In this document: positions 26,077 through 36,143 of the stretch, piece by piece
How the letters are laid out: each line of letters opens with the position of its first letter
How positions within the stretch are numbered: the stretch's first letter is position 1
NCBI RefSeq assembly: GCF_900106065.1
Contig: NZ_LT629796.1
Location: 3,999,501 to 4,063,500, forward strand
DNA length: 64,000 bases
Direction of reading: 5' to 3'
Origin: Pseudomonas mandelii
Lineage (GTDB): Bacteria; Pseudomonadota; Gammaproteobacteria; Pseudomonadales; Pseudomonadaceae
Notes under the pieces: generated by a model
Told to the model about the DNA's origin: nothing
Databases searched by the model: none
Seen by the model: the letters and a program-made list of their open reading frames with translations, nothing else
Translations under genes and position numbers: made by a program

Positions 26077-26901
26077 ATGGGCACTCTCACGGTCAACCAG
26101 AACAAACTGCAAAAGCGCCTTCGCCGTCAGGCGGGTGAGGCTGTTGCCGATTTCAACATGATTGAAGACGGCGACAAGGTCATGGTCTGTCTGTCCGGTG
26201 GCAAGGACAGCTACACCATGCTCGACGTGCTCTTGCACTTGCAGAAGGTCGCTCCGATCAAGTTCGAGATCGTGGCCGTGAACATGGACCAGAAACAGCC
26301 AGGCTTCCCTGAACACGTGTTGCCGGCCTATCTGAAAACGCTGGGCATCGAGTACCACATTGTCGAGAAAGACACTTACTCGGTGGTCAAGGAGCTGATC
26401 CCGGAAGGCAAGACCACCTGCTCGTTGTGCTCGCGCCTGCGTCGCGGCACGCTCTACACCTTTGCCGACGAAATCGGCGCGACCAAAATGGCCCTCGGTC
26501 ACCACCGCGACGACATCGTCGAGACGTTCTTCCTTAATATGTTCTTCAACGGTTCGCTCAAGGCCATGCCGCCGAAGCTGCGCGCCGACGACGGCCGCAA
26601 CGTGGTGATCCGGCCGCTGGCCTACTGCAACGAAAAAGACATTCAGGCCTACTCGGACTTCAAGCAATTCCCGATCATCCCGTGCAATCTCTGCGGCTCC
26701 CAGGAAAACCTGCAACGTCAGGTGGTCAAGGACATGCTGCAAGAGTGGGAACGCAAGACCCCGGGCCGCACCGAAAGCATTTTCCGCAGCTTGCAGAACG
26801 TGCAACCGTCGCAACTGGCGGACCGTAACCTGTTCGACTTCACCAGCCTCAAGATCGACGAAACCGCCGCCTCGCGGTTCGTCAACGTGGTCAACCTCTA
26901 A
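26077..26901 (+). CDS. ttcA: tRNA 2-thiocytidine biosynthesis protein TtcA
   Basis: A 274-residue ATPase starting [17 protein letters not shown]. It has the PP-loop SGGKDS near residue 46, the [11 protein letters not shown]ys pair and a third Cys region ([11 protein letters not shown]) that bind the iron-sulfur cluster. It thiolates C32 of certain tRNAs. The length matches the family. Confidence 0.94.
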   Translation: MGTLTVNQNKLQKRLRRQAGEAVADFNMIEDGDKVMVCLSGGKDSYTMLDVLLHLQKVAPIKFEIVAVNMDQKQPGFPEHVLPAYLKTLGIEYHIVEKDTYSVVKELIPEGKTTCSLCSRLRRGTLYTFADEIGATKMALGHHRDDIVETFFLNMFFNGSLKAMPPKLRADDGRNVVIRPLAYCNEKDIQAYSDFKQFPIIPCNLCGSQENLQRQVVKDMLQEWERKTPGRTESIFRSLQNVQPSQLADRNLFDFTSLKIDETAASRFVNVVNL

Positions 26902-26908
26902 TCAGAAA

Positions 26909-26998
26909 CTGTAGGAGCGAGCCTGCTCGCGATTGCGTCGTGTCAGTCGACATCAACGTTGAATGACACACCGCTATCGCGAGCAGGCTCACTCCTGC
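26909..26998. repeat. REPIN between ttcA and the glycosylase gene
   Basis: Inverted pair CTGTAGGAGCGAGCCTGCTCGCGAT and ATCGCGAGCAGGCTCACTCCTGCA with spacer GTGTCAGTCGACATCAACGT, which resembles the spacer of the oprH-phoP REPIN (GTGTCAGTCGACATCAATGT). The shared spacer suggests whole-REPIN copying. Confidence 0.9.
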
Positions 26999-27031
26999 AA
27001 TTGTTTTTTGTTTCAACCTCCAGGAGAGGGC

Positions 27032-27706
27032 ATGCGCGATTACAAGTGGCTGCACGAATACTGTCTGAATCGCTTCGGTTCAGCAGCTGAACTGGAAGCC
27101 CATCTGCCCGTTCCCAAGACCCCGGCGCAACTGCGCAAGATCAGCGACGATCGTTATCTCTCGACCATGGCCCTGCGCGTGTTTCGCGCCGGCCTCAAAC
27201 ACAGCCTTGTGGACGCCAAGTGGCCGTCGTTCGAAGAAGTGTTCTTCAAGTTCGACCCGGAAAAGGTGGTGCTGATGAGCGCCGAACACCTTGAGCGCCT
27301 GATACAGGACGCGCGGATCATCCGACACCTGGGCAAGCTCAAGAGCGTGCCGCGCAATGCGCAGTTCGTACTGGACGTGGCGCATGAGAAGGGCAGCTTC
27401 GGCGCATTGATCGCCGATTGGCCGGTGACGGACATCGTCGGGCTGTGGACGTACCTGAAAAAGCGCGGCCATCAATTGGGCGGGTTGTCGGCGCCGCGTT
27501 TCTTGCGCATGGTCGGCAAGGATACGTTTGTGCCGAGCTATGACGTGGTGGCGGGGCTGAACGCGCAGAAGATCGTCGACAAGGTGCCGACCAGCCAGCG
27601 GGACCTGGCGTTGGTGCAGGATGTGTTCAACCAGTGGCATGAACAGAGTGGCGGCCGGCCGATGAGCCAGATTTCGATGATGCTGGCGTACACCGTCAAT
27701 CATTAA
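27032..27706 (+). CDS. Tag-like DNA-3-methyladenine glycosylase family protein
   Basis: A 224-residue protein starting MRDYKWLHEYCLNRFG behind CAGGAGAGG. The central part follows the Tag fold: FRAGLKHSLVDAKWPSFEEV, FFKFDPEKVVLMSAEHLERL and DARIIRHLGKLKSVPRNAQ resemble the base-excision glycosylase I family. Classical Tag has a zinc site with an N-terminal Cys and a C-terminal His/Cys pair; the C-terminal part is not evident here, so this may be a divergent subfamily with different substrate range. Confidence 0.8.
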   Translation: MRDYKWLHEYCLNRFGSAAELEAHLPVPKTPAQLRKISDDRYLSTMALRVFRAGLKHSLVDAKWPSFEEVFFKFDPEKVVLMSAEHLERLIQDARIIRHLGKLKSVPRNAQFVLDVAHEKGSFGALIADWPVTDIVGLWTYLKKRGHQLGGLSAPRFLRMVGKDTFVPSYDVVAGLNAQKIVDKVPTSQRDLALVQDVFNQWHEQSGGRPMSQISMMLAYTVNH

Positions 27707-27717
27707 GACCGAGTCGT

Positions 27718-27792
27718 GGCCTTCGCGAGCAAGCTTTGCTCCTACAGGTGCGGTGCAGCCCTTGTAGGAGCGAAGCTTGCCCGCGAAGGCGT
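27718..27792. repeat. REPIN, compact variant
   Basis: CCTTCGCGAGCAAGCTTTGCTCCTAC and GTAGGAGCGAAGCTTGCCCGCGAAGG with a very short spacer (about 15-20 bases). Arms are of the GCAAGCTTTGC subtype. Confidence 0.88.
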
Positions 27793-27796
27793 CAGA

Positions 27797-28222
27797 TCAG
27801 GCGGCGGAGATCTCGCCTTCACCCGCCAACTTGCGATTCAACTGAAACCGCCACCGCACATACAACAGCGCCGAGCAAAACACCGCCAGGCTCGCGCCCA
27901 TTTCCAGCAAGCCAAACAGCTGCCGATTGGGGTCATACGCGGCCAGTGCGCCCTTGATGAAATACAGATTCACCACAAAACACATCCACGAATGCCCGCG
28001 TGCGCTGCCGATGATCATCCCCGGTGCGAGCAATAGCAGGGGCACCAGTTCGATCAGCAAAATCACCCACGGCCGGGCGCCGTGCAGGTCGGCAAATACC
28101 AGATAATAGGCGCACAGCAGCCCCACCAGCCCGAAAAAGCACAGCAGGCTGATCGCGCGCATCGCCCGGACCCGCGGTTCGAGCCATTCGATCGAGGGCA
28201 GAATCTTCGGCTTTTTCGCCAC
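27797..28222 (-). CDS. DUF2069 inner-membrane protein
   Basis: A 141-residue protein from GTG 28222 (VAKKPKILPSIEWLEPRVRA) with four hydrophobic helices (ISLLCFFGLVGLLCAYYLVF, WVILLIELVPLLLLAPGMII, CFVVNLYFIKGALAAY, MGASLAVFCSALLYVRW). The pattern is the DUF2069 family, function unknown. Its start lies 1 base beyond the wrbA stop, so arsC-like, wrbA and this gene form one operon. Confidence 0.83.
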   Translation of the reverse strand: MAKKPKILPSIEWLEPRVRAMRAISLLCFFGLVGLLCAYYLVFADLHGARPWVILLIELVPLLLLAPGMIIGSARGHSWMCFVVNLYFIKGALAAYDPNRQLFGLLEMGASLAVFCSALLYVRWRFQLNRKLAGEGEISAA

Positions 28223-28223
28223 G

Positions 28224-29752
<1,529 letters not shown>

Positions 29753-29767
29753 CTGCGCATGGATCTT

Positions 29768-29902
29768 GTGGCGAGGGAGCTTGCTCCCGCTCGACTGCGC
29801 AGCAGTCGCAAAACCGGTACAAACGGTGTTCCTGATGAACCGAGGTGACGGGTTTTAGGGCTGCTGCGCAGCCCAGCGGGAGCAAGCTCCCTCGCCACAG
29901 GT
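29768..29902. repeat. Second-family inverted repeat
   Basis: TGTGGCGAGGGAGCTTGCTCCCGCTC on the left and GCGGGAGCAAGCTCCCTCGCCACAGG on the right, with inner GCTGCGCAGC arms that also pair. Same family as 25838-25977 and 55856-55978. Confidence 0.9.
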
Positions 29903-29928
29903 ATTCACTTGGCCACAGCTCGGGGTTA

Positions 29929-30333
29929 TCAACCCTCTTCAAGCCACCAACGCAACGGCTTGCCTTCGGCCGGCCAGAAGCGCATCTGTTCGATCGGCGA
30001 AACATCCCAGCGCTGCACATTTTCCAGGGCCTGCATGAAGCGCTTTTCCTGCTCCATCACGGCGGGTGCGCACATTTTACGGGTGCTGCCGATTTTGCCG
30101 AAGCTCAGCTTGTCACCTTCGAGCGTGTACGGTGCAAACCAGTGGTTGCAGCCGCCATTGCCGTAAGCCCGACCGTCTTCACCGAGGGTGATGGTCAGGT
30201 GGCTGTAATCCATCAGTGGACGTTCGCCGATCCATTCCAGGATGTAGCTGCGGTTTTGTTGCAATTTCACCGGCTCGGCGGCGCAGCCCAGCAGGCTGGC
30301 ACCAACCAGGGCGGTCAGGGCGAGGCGTTTCAT
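29929..30333 (-). CDS. META-domain lipoprotein
   Basis: A 134-residue protein starting MKRLALTALVGASLLGC, a lipoprotein signal with Cys at residue 17. The mature part has the META/HslJ-like pattern (LTITLGEDGRAYGNGGCNHWFAPY, GKIGSTRKMCAPAVMEQEKRFM). HslJ relatives are linked to heat and antibiotic tolerance in other bacteria; no function is proven here. It overlaps the upstream gene by one base (TGATG), so they are translationally coupled. Confidence 0.87.
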   Translation of the reverse strand: MKRLALTALVGASLLGCAAEPVKLQQNRSYILEWIGERPLMDYSHLTITLGEDGRAYGNGGCNHWFAPYTLEGDKLSFGKIGSTRKMCAPAVMEQEKRFMQALENVQRWDVSPIEQMRFWPAEGKPLRWWLEEG

Positions 30334-30767
30334 CACGCGGGCTCCTGGCAGGTCGGGCACAGGTGCTTCTCGCCAACGGTGGTCCAGCCCAGCTCGGCAA
30401 TGCGCGCAGTGGCGGCAGGTTTTTCTGCCTTGTTGCCCAGTTTGGCATCGACCGCAAACTCAAAGCTCAGCTCTTTGGCGCAGCTGTCGCAGTTGACTTT
30501 CCAGGTGTGGATCGCCAATTCGCCGAACACCGGACCACTGGCCACTGCGACCCATTGGCCGGGCGGGTTGATCAAGTGGCGAACCGTTTCCACGGTCAGG
30601 CGCATGGACAGGTCCTTGGCACCTTTGAGGGTCACGACCAGCACGTCGTTATTACGAATCGAGCCGCCGTTGCCGGTGACTTGATAACGCCCCGGCACAA
30701 GGGCGCGGCATTCGGTGAGGGTGTGTTGCGGGTTCATCAGGCTATAGCGGAAATCGTGTTCGACCAT
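30333..30767 (-). CDS. Conserved protein of unknown function with two CxxC motifs
   Basis: A 144-residue protein starting MVEHDFRYSLMNPQHTLTEC behind GGAGG. The C-terminal half has CDSC and CPTC separated by about 45 residues, a possible zinc or redox site. There is no signal peptide, so it is probably cytosolic. I do not recognise a characterised family. It is coupled to the META lipoprotein and divergent from a zinc-ribbon membrane protein. Confidence 0.8.
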   Translation of the reverse strand: MVEHDFRYSLMNPQHTLTECRALVPGRYQVTGNGGSIRNNDVLVVTLKGAKDLSMRLTVETVRHLINPPGQWVAVASGPVFGELAIHTWKVNCDSCAKELSFEFAVDAKLGNKAEKPAATARIAELGWTTVGEKHLCPTCQEPA

Positions 30768-30901
30768 GGGTCCTCCAAATATGCGCGGTATGCTATCACG
30801 GGCCTGCTCGCAGCATGGCGCGGGCAGATGACCTTCGATCTGGTTCAAATCACCGGTCGACTCATGGCACACTGCCGCTTTTGCATTTCTAAGGAACGGA
30901 C

Positions 30902-31303
30902 ATGGCGTTAATCGAATGTTATGAGTGCAAGCAACGCATCAGCTCCACGGCGCCTGCTTGCATTCATTGCGGTGCACCGGCGGGAACGGTGCAAGCGGCC
31001 ACTTCGACGGCAGCGCCTGTGCAGGCACCCCTTTCTTTCGGGCGTTTACCGGAGGATGAGAAAGTGGCCAGGGTGACCCCGGCCGCATTCGGGCGTAAAC
31101 GCAAAACCGCAGCCCCAATCGAGATGGCGGCGCCGATGCCCGCCTCCAACGGCGTGCGTCCGGTGGAACTGTGGCTGAAGCTGATGATTTTCTTTCTGCC
31201 GCCGTTTTTTGTCTGGTTCCTGCTGCGTCGCGGGCATTCCGTGGGGCAACGCTTGCTGGGTTTCGGCTGGCTGGGCCTGATGATTCTCTTGTCCAAGGCC
31301 TGA
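30902..31303 (+). CDS. Zinc-ribbon membrane protein
   Basis: A 133-residue protein starting MALIECYECKQRISSTAPAC. The N-terminus has two CxxC motifs (CYEC, CIHC), a zinc ribbon of the double-zinc-ribbon or DUF2614 style, followed by a Pro/Ala-rich linker and two hydrophobic helices (LWLKLMIFFLPPFFVWFLL and LLGFGWLGLMILL). The ribbon is probably cytoplasmic on a membrane anchor. Function unknown. Confidence 0.8.
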   Translation: MALIECYECKQRISSTAPACIHCGAPAGTVQAATSTAAPVQAPLSFGRLPEDEKVARVTPAAFGRKRKTAAPIEMAAPMPASNGVRPVELWLKLMIFFLPPFFVWFLLRRGHSVGQRLLGFGWLGLMILLSKA

Positions 31304-31308
31304 CCGGC

Positions 31309-32298
31309 TCAGCCCTCGACCTGATTCTGCGGCGTGCCAGCGGCCCAGGCTGCGATGTTCTGCAGGGTGGTCGTGGCAATCGCGTCCAGGGCTTCGCGGG
31401 TCAGGAAGGCCTGGTGCGCGGTGATGATCACGTTCGGAAAGGTCAGCAGCCGCGCCAGCACATCGTCCTGCAGCGGCAGGTCGGAGCGGTCCTCGAAGAA
31501 CAGCTGCGCTTCCTCTTCATAGACATCCAGCCCCAGATACCCCAATTGGCCGTCCTTCAGTGCATCAATCAGCGCCGGCGTGTCCACCAGGCCGCCGCGT
31601 CCAGTGTTGATCAACATCGCGCCGGGCTGCAAGTGCGCCAGTGATTCACGGTTGATCAAGTGTTTGCTCTGCTCATTGAGCGGGCAGTGCAGGCTGATGA
31701 TCTGCGACACGGCCAGCAATTGCGGCAAGCTCAGGTAGCGGGCGCCGAGGGCTTCGACCTGCGGATTGGGGTAGGGGTCGTAGGCCAGCAACCGGCAACC
31801 GAAACCGTTCATGATTTTCGCGAAGGTTGCGCCGATCTGCCCGGTGCCGACCACGCCGACCGTCTTGCCCACCAAATCGAAACCGGTCAGGCCGTGCAGG
31901 CTGAAATCCCCTTCGCGGGTACGGTTGTAGGCGCGGTGCAGGCGGCGGTTGAGCGCCAGGATCAGCGCCACCGCGTGCTCGGCCACCGCGTGCGGCGAGT
32001 ACGCCGGGACCCGCACAATTGACAGCCCTAAACGCTTCGCCGCCGCGAGATCGACATGGTTGTAACCGGCCGAGCGCAGGGCGATCAAGCGTGTGCCGCC
32101 CGCTGCCAGACGTTCCAGCACCGGCGCGCTCAAGTCATCATTGATGAACGCGCAGACCACCTCGTGATGCTCCGCCAGCGCCACCGTATCGAGGCTCAGC
32201 CGCGCCGATTGAAAGTGCAGCTCGATACCGGCAGGCAGCTCGGTGCCCAGAAAACTGTCACGGTCGTAGGTCTGGCTGCTGAAAAGAATCGTGCGCAT
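31309..32298 (-). CDS. ldhA: D-lactate dehydrogenase (fermentative), LdhA
   Basis: A 329-residue D-2-hydroxyacid dehydrogenase starting MRTILFSSQTYDRDSFL behind AGGAGG. The NAD-binding motif is GVVGTGQIGATFAKIM; catalytic Arg, Glu and His are in the family positions (LRSAGYNH, TGRGGLVDTPAL, TAHQAFLTREALD). It reduces pyruvate to D-lactate under low oxygen. The order ldhA-gacS matches PA0927-PA0928. Confidence 0.93.
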   Translation of the reverse strand: MRTILFSSQTYDRDSFLGTELPAGIELHFQSARLSLDTVALAEHHEVVCAFINDDLSAPVLERLAAGGTRLIALRSAGYNHVDLAAAKRLGLSIVRVPAYSPHAVAEHAVALILALNRRLHRAYNRTREGDFSLHGLTGFDLVGKTVGVVGTGQIGATFAKIMNGFGCRLLAYDPYPNPQVEALGARYLSLPQLLAVSQIISLHCPLNEQSKHLINRESLAHLQPGAMLINTGRGGLVDTPALIDALKDGQLGYLGLDVYEEEAQLFFEDRSDLPLQDDVLARLLTFPNVIITAHQAFLTREALDAIATTTLQNIAAWAAGTPQNQVEG

Positions 32299-32452
32299 AC
32301 GGTCCTCCTGATTTTTTTCGAGTCCTGTGTGGCCGCGCACCGTTCTATTGTGCGAACGGCTGTGGCGAGGGGCTCCCACACCTGGAATGGTGCCGCGACG
32401 AACAGAACCCGGTGAGCTTAGCGCCGATGCTGGCCGGCGTCATTGCGCTGCA

Positions 32453-35206
32453 TCAAGCGTTTATCCGGGCATGGGCGGCCAGGCGGTTGATCGCACGGTC
32501 GAGTTCTTCCAGGGCGCCGGGGGCTTTGGGGTCCTGTTGCTTGAGCAGGGTTTCGCTGCGCTGGCAGGCGGCACGCAGTTGCGGGACGCCGCAATAACGA
32601 GTCGCGCCGTGCAGGCGGTGGACACGCTCGATCAAGGCGTTGTTGTCATTGGTTTCCCGGGCCAGGCGAATGGCCTCGCGATCAGCTTCCAGGGAGGCCA
32701 GCAACATCGCCAGCATGTCCGCGGCCAGATCGGCCTTGCCGGCGGCCAGGCGCAAGCCTTCGTCGTGGTCGAGCACCTGCAATTCATGGGCGCCGCCATG
32801 GCTGTCGCTGGAACGCTCCGGCCCGTGATTGCGCAACGCCAGGCCTGTCCACTTCAATACCACCTGGGCCAGTTGCCGTTCGCTGATCGGTTTGGTCAGG
32901 TAGTCGTCCATGCCGCTTTGCAGCAGCGCGCGTTTTTCGTTGGCCATGGCGTGGGCGGTGAGGGCGACGATCGGCAGCGGCGTGCAATGCCGCTCGCTTT
33001 CCCACTGACGAATCGCCTCGGTGCTTTGACGCCCGTCCATGCCGGGCATTTGCACGTCCATCAACACCAGGTCAAAAGTCTCGCTTTGCACTGCTTTGAC
33101 TGCCGCGTAACCGCTTTCGACCGCGAGCACCTTGGCACCCATGTCTTCGAGCAGGGTTTGCACCAGCAACAAGTTGGCCGGGTTGTCGTCGACGCACAGC
33201 ACCTTCGGCGCGCGGCTCGATACCGGTTCGCCGGGCTCGCTGCGCTGCTGGCGCGGGTTGACCAGATCGGACAATGCGCGACGCAACTTGCGGGTGCAGG
33301 CCGGCTTGGCCTGAAGCTGACTGTGCGGGTTGGGCACCGAGAGGTGGAACAGTGTCTGTTCGGTGGTCGGGCACAGCACCAACACTTTGCAGCCCAGGTG
33401 TTCGAGGTCCCAGATGTGCTGGTTGAGGCGCTCCGGTGGCATGTCGTTGCTGGTGATGCCGAGCACCGCCAGATCGATCGCCTGATCGGTCTGATGTGCG
33501 CCGGTCACGCCATTGGTCAGGCTTTCCAGGGTATTGAACGGCGTGACGGCCAGGCCGCAATCTTCCAGCTGATGCTGCAAGGCCTGACGGGCCAGTTCAT
33601 GGTTTTCCAGCACCGCGACGCGGCGCCCGAGCAGCGGCGGGCCGGGCAGGTCTTCGGCGTCGTCGCGGGTCTTGGGCAGGCTGAGGCTGATCCAGAATTC
33701 CGAACCTTCGCCCGGCGTACTGTCGACACCGATCTCGCCGCCCATCTGTTCGATCAGGCGCTTGGAAATCACCAGACCCAGGCCCGTGCCTCCTGGCTGT
33801 CGGGACAGCGAATTGTCAGCCTGGCTGAACGCCTGGAACAGCGCGCGCACATCCTGGTTCGACAGGCCGATGCCGGTGTCCTGAATGCTGATGCGCAGTT
33901 GCACGCTGTCTTCGTGTTCTTCTTCGAGCATGGCCCGGGCGACGATGGTGCCTTCGCGAGTGAACTTGATCGCGTTGCTCACCAGGTTGGTGAGGATCTG
34001 CTTGAGCCGAAGCGGATCGCCCACCAGCGACAACGGCGTGTCGCGATACACCAGGCTCACCAACTCAAGCTGTTTGGCATGGGCGGCCGGGGCGAGGATG
34101 GTCAGGGTGTCCTGCAGCAGGTCGCGCAGGTTGAACGGAATATTGTCGAGCACCAGCTTGCCGGCCTCGATTTTCGAGAAGTCGAGGATCTCGTTGATGA
34201 TCCCCAGCAGGCTGTCGGCGGACTTTTCGATAGTGCCCAGGTAGTCGAGCTGGCGCGGGGTCAGCTCGCTTTTTTGCAGCAGGTGCGTAAAGCCGAGAAT
34301 GCCATTGAGCGGGGTGCGGATTTCATGGCTCATGTTGGCCAGGAACTCGGATTTGATCCGGCTCGCTTCCAGGGCTTCCTTGCGCGCCAGGTCCAGTTCG
34401 ATGTTCTGGATCTCGATGGTTTCCAGGTTCTGGCGCACGTCTTCGGTGGCCTGGTCGACACTGTTCTGCAACTCTTCCTGCGCGTTTTGCAACGTGCCGG
34501 CCATGCGGTTGATGCCGGACGCGAGCTCATCCAGTTCCTGACTGCCAAGGGGTGGCAGACGGGTTTCCAGATGGCCGTCCTTGAGTTGCGCTACCGCCAG
34601 TTTGATCTGGCTGATCGGCCGGTTGATGGTCCGGCCCATGCGCAAGGCGAGCAGCGCTGCGCCGGCCAGGCCCGCGCCGATCAGCAGCAGGCTGGCGAAC
34701 AGGCTGCGGTAACCGCGCAGCAGCATGCCGCTGTGGGACAGTTCGAGTTCGACCCAGCCCAACAGTCGGTCGGCTTCATCCGGTATCAGGTCGCCGGCAA
34801 GGTTGCGGTGCTTGCCAAAGACCGGCAGCAGATAGCGTGTCGCATCGTTGCCACTGTGGCGCAGCATCTTTGAGCCATTGCCCAACGGCGCCGGGTTGAG
34901 CATGGTCGGGCCGGCGTGGGCTACGGGCGTACGGTCGGCGGCGAGGAAGGTCACGGCGCGCACGTCCGGTGTTTCCAGCGACTGGGTGGCGATACGCTCC
35001 AGCAGCTCGTTGTCTTTGCGACCCATGGCCGGGGCGACCAAGGGCGCGAGCTGTTCGGCGATCATCTCACCGCGCTGCATCAGTTGGGTTTGCAGGTCGG
35101 ATTGCTGCATCCAGGTGAAATAGCCACCCAGGATCAGCGCCATCAGGCTGGTCGGCAACAGGGTCAGCAACAGCACGCGGCCTTTAATTCCCAGTTTCTT
35201 GAGCAC
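32453..35206 (-). CDS. gacS: Hybrid sensor kinase GacS (BarA type)
   Basis: A 917-residue hybrid kinase from GTG 35206 ([18 protein letters not shown]), GGAG upstream. TM1 is at about 10-34, a periplasmic domain to 166, TM2 at about 168-190, HAMP, HisKA with H294 in [15 protein letters not shown], HATPase, a receiver domain with Asp in [13 protein letters not shown] around 715-720 and a C-terminal HPt domain with His in [13 protein letters not shown]. It signals to GacA and so to the small RNAs RsmY/RsmZ, which control secondary metabolism and biofilm. Full length with all phosphorelay residues intact. Confidence 0.96.
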   Translation of the reverse strand: MLKKLGIKGRVLLLTLLPTSLMALILGGYFTWMQQSDLQTQLMQRGEMIAEQLAPLVAPAMGRKDNELLERIATQSLETPDVRAVTFLAADRTPVAHAGPTMLNPAPLGNGSKMLRHSGNDATRYLLPVFGKHRNLAGDLIPDEADRLLGWVELELSHSGMLLRGYRSLFASLLLIGAGLAGAALLALRMGRTINRPISQIKLAVAQLKDGHLETRLPPLGSQELDELASGINRMAGTLQNAQEELQNSVDQATEDVRQNLETIEIQNIELDLARKEALEASRIKSEFLANMSHEIRTPLNGILGFTHLLQKSELTPRQLDYLGTIEKSADSLLGIINEILDFSKIEAGKLVLDNIPFNLRDLLQDTLTILAPAAHAKQLELVSLVYRDTPLSLVGDPLRLKQILTNLVSNAIKFTREGTIVARAMLEEEHEDSVQLRISIQDTGIGLSNQDVRALFQAFSQADNSLSRQPGGTGLGLVISKRLIEQMGGEIGVDSTPGEGSEFWISLSLPKTRDDAEDLPGPPLLGRRVAVLENHELARQALQHQLEDCGLAVTPFNTLESLTNGVTGAHQTDQAIDLAVLGITSNDMPPERLNQHIWDLEHLGCKVLVLCPTTEQTLFHLSVPNPHSQLQAKPACTRKLRRALSDLVNPRQQRSEPGEPVSSRAPKVLCVDDNPANLLLVQTLLEDMGAKVLAVESGYAAVKAVQSETFDLVLMDVQMPGMDGRQSTEAIRQWESERHCTPLPIVALTAHAMANEKRALLQSGMDDYLTKPISERQLAQVVLKWTGLALRNHGPERSSDSHGGAHELQVLDHDEGLRLAAGKADLAADMLAMLLASLEADREAIRLARETNDNNALIERVHRLHGATRYCGVPQLRAACQRSETLLKQQDPKAPGALEELDRAINRLAAHARINA

Positions 35207-35398
35207 GCATCTCTCCTGCATCCAGCTATTGATTGACCTGCACGTGCGTCCGGCACGTGCCATCGGGCCAGTGTAGCGATTTGCAGGCAGGCAATCTTCG
35301 TAAAATTGATGTCGTCATTCGTCGGCCGGACCGGCGCTTTCGCGCCACGGGCAAACCTTGGGTTGCCCAACGTCAGGCAATCTTGAATAATCGCCAAC

Positions 35399-35413
35399 TG
35401 AGAATTATTTGCA
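35399..35413 (+). promoter_or_regulatory. Fur-box-like sequence at the start of the PirR-like gene
   Basis: TGAGAATTATTTGCA matches the 7-1-7 Fur pattern TGATAAT-N-ATTATCA at 11 of 14 positions. It ends 8 bases before the ATG of the downstream response regulator. Iron control would agree with that pair's similarity in position to PirRS, which governs a siderophore receptor in P. aeruginosa. Confidence 0.4.
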
Positions 35414-35420
35414 GATACTC

Positions 35421-36143
35421 ATGACTCCCATCTCTGTTGGCCATCCTCGCATCCTGTCCATTGAAGACGATCTCGTGCTCGGCGCTTATGTGCACGAGCA
35501 TCTGGGCCGGTGCGGTTTTCAGGTGACCTGGTGCCAGAACGGCCGGGAAGGCCTGGACATTGCCCGCCAACAACCCTTTGACGTGGTGCTGATGGACATT
35601 TTGCTGCCAGGGCTGAACGGGTTGAACGTGCTGACGCAACTGCGCCAGAGCCATTCGACCCCGGTGGTGCTGATGTCGGCGCTGGGCGCTGAGGCGGATC
35701 GCATCAGCGGTTTTCGCCTGGGGGCCGATGATTACCTGCCAAAGCCTTTCAGCATGGCCGAGTTGCGTGTGCGCATCGAAGCGATCCTGCGCCGGGTGGC
35801 GCTCGACCGCCGGCCGGAGCCGGCAGCGGCGACGTCCTCGGTCGACAGCCTGCGTTTCGATGACGAACTCTGTGACGTTTCCTATGGCGAACTCGCCGCC
35901 GGCCTGACCCGCAGCGAGTATCGATTGCTGGACACCTTGAATCGCAATGGCGATGAAGTGCTGAGCAAAGCCTTCCTTTATCAGCACGTGCTGCAACGCG
36001 GTTTTGCCGCCCATGACCGCAGCCTCGACATGCACATCAGTCAGATCCGCCGCAAACTCAAAGGCATCGGCTACACCGAGCGGCAAGTGCGTACGGTCTG
36101 GGGCAAGGGTTACGTGTTGAGTGCCGGCGATGAAATGGTCTGA
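35421..36143 (+). CDS. OmpR-family response regulator (PirR-like)
   Basis: A 240-residue regulator starting MTPISVGHPRILSIEDDLVL. The receiver has phospho-acceptor Asp in VVLMDILLPGLNG and Lys in YLPKPF; the DNA-binding domain has the winged-helix signature SLDMHISQIRRKLKGIGY. It lies between gacS and cysM where P. aeruginosa has pirR-pirS (PA0929-PA0930); orthology rests on position and architecture. There is no strong ribosome binding site. It overlaps the kinase gene by 14 bases. Confidence 0.88.
   Translation: MTPISVGHPRILSIEDDLVLGAYVHEHLGRCGFQVTWCQNGREGLDIARQQPFDVVLMDILLPGLNGLNVLTQLRQSHSTPVVLMSALGAEADRISGFRLGADDYLPKPFSMAELRVRIEAILRRVALDRRPEPAAATSSVDSLRFDDELCDVSYGELAAGLTRSEYRLLDTLNRNGDEVLSKAFLYQHVLQRGFAAHDRSLDMHISQIRRKLKGIGYTERQVRTVWGKGYVLSAGDEMV

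Noticed and set aside
32327..34873. Long plus-strand open frame of 848 codons opposite gacS
   Set aside because: It lies antisense to a complete GacS with all catalytic residues; the sequence is low in recognisable structure and such long shadows are normal in high-GC codon-biased genes.
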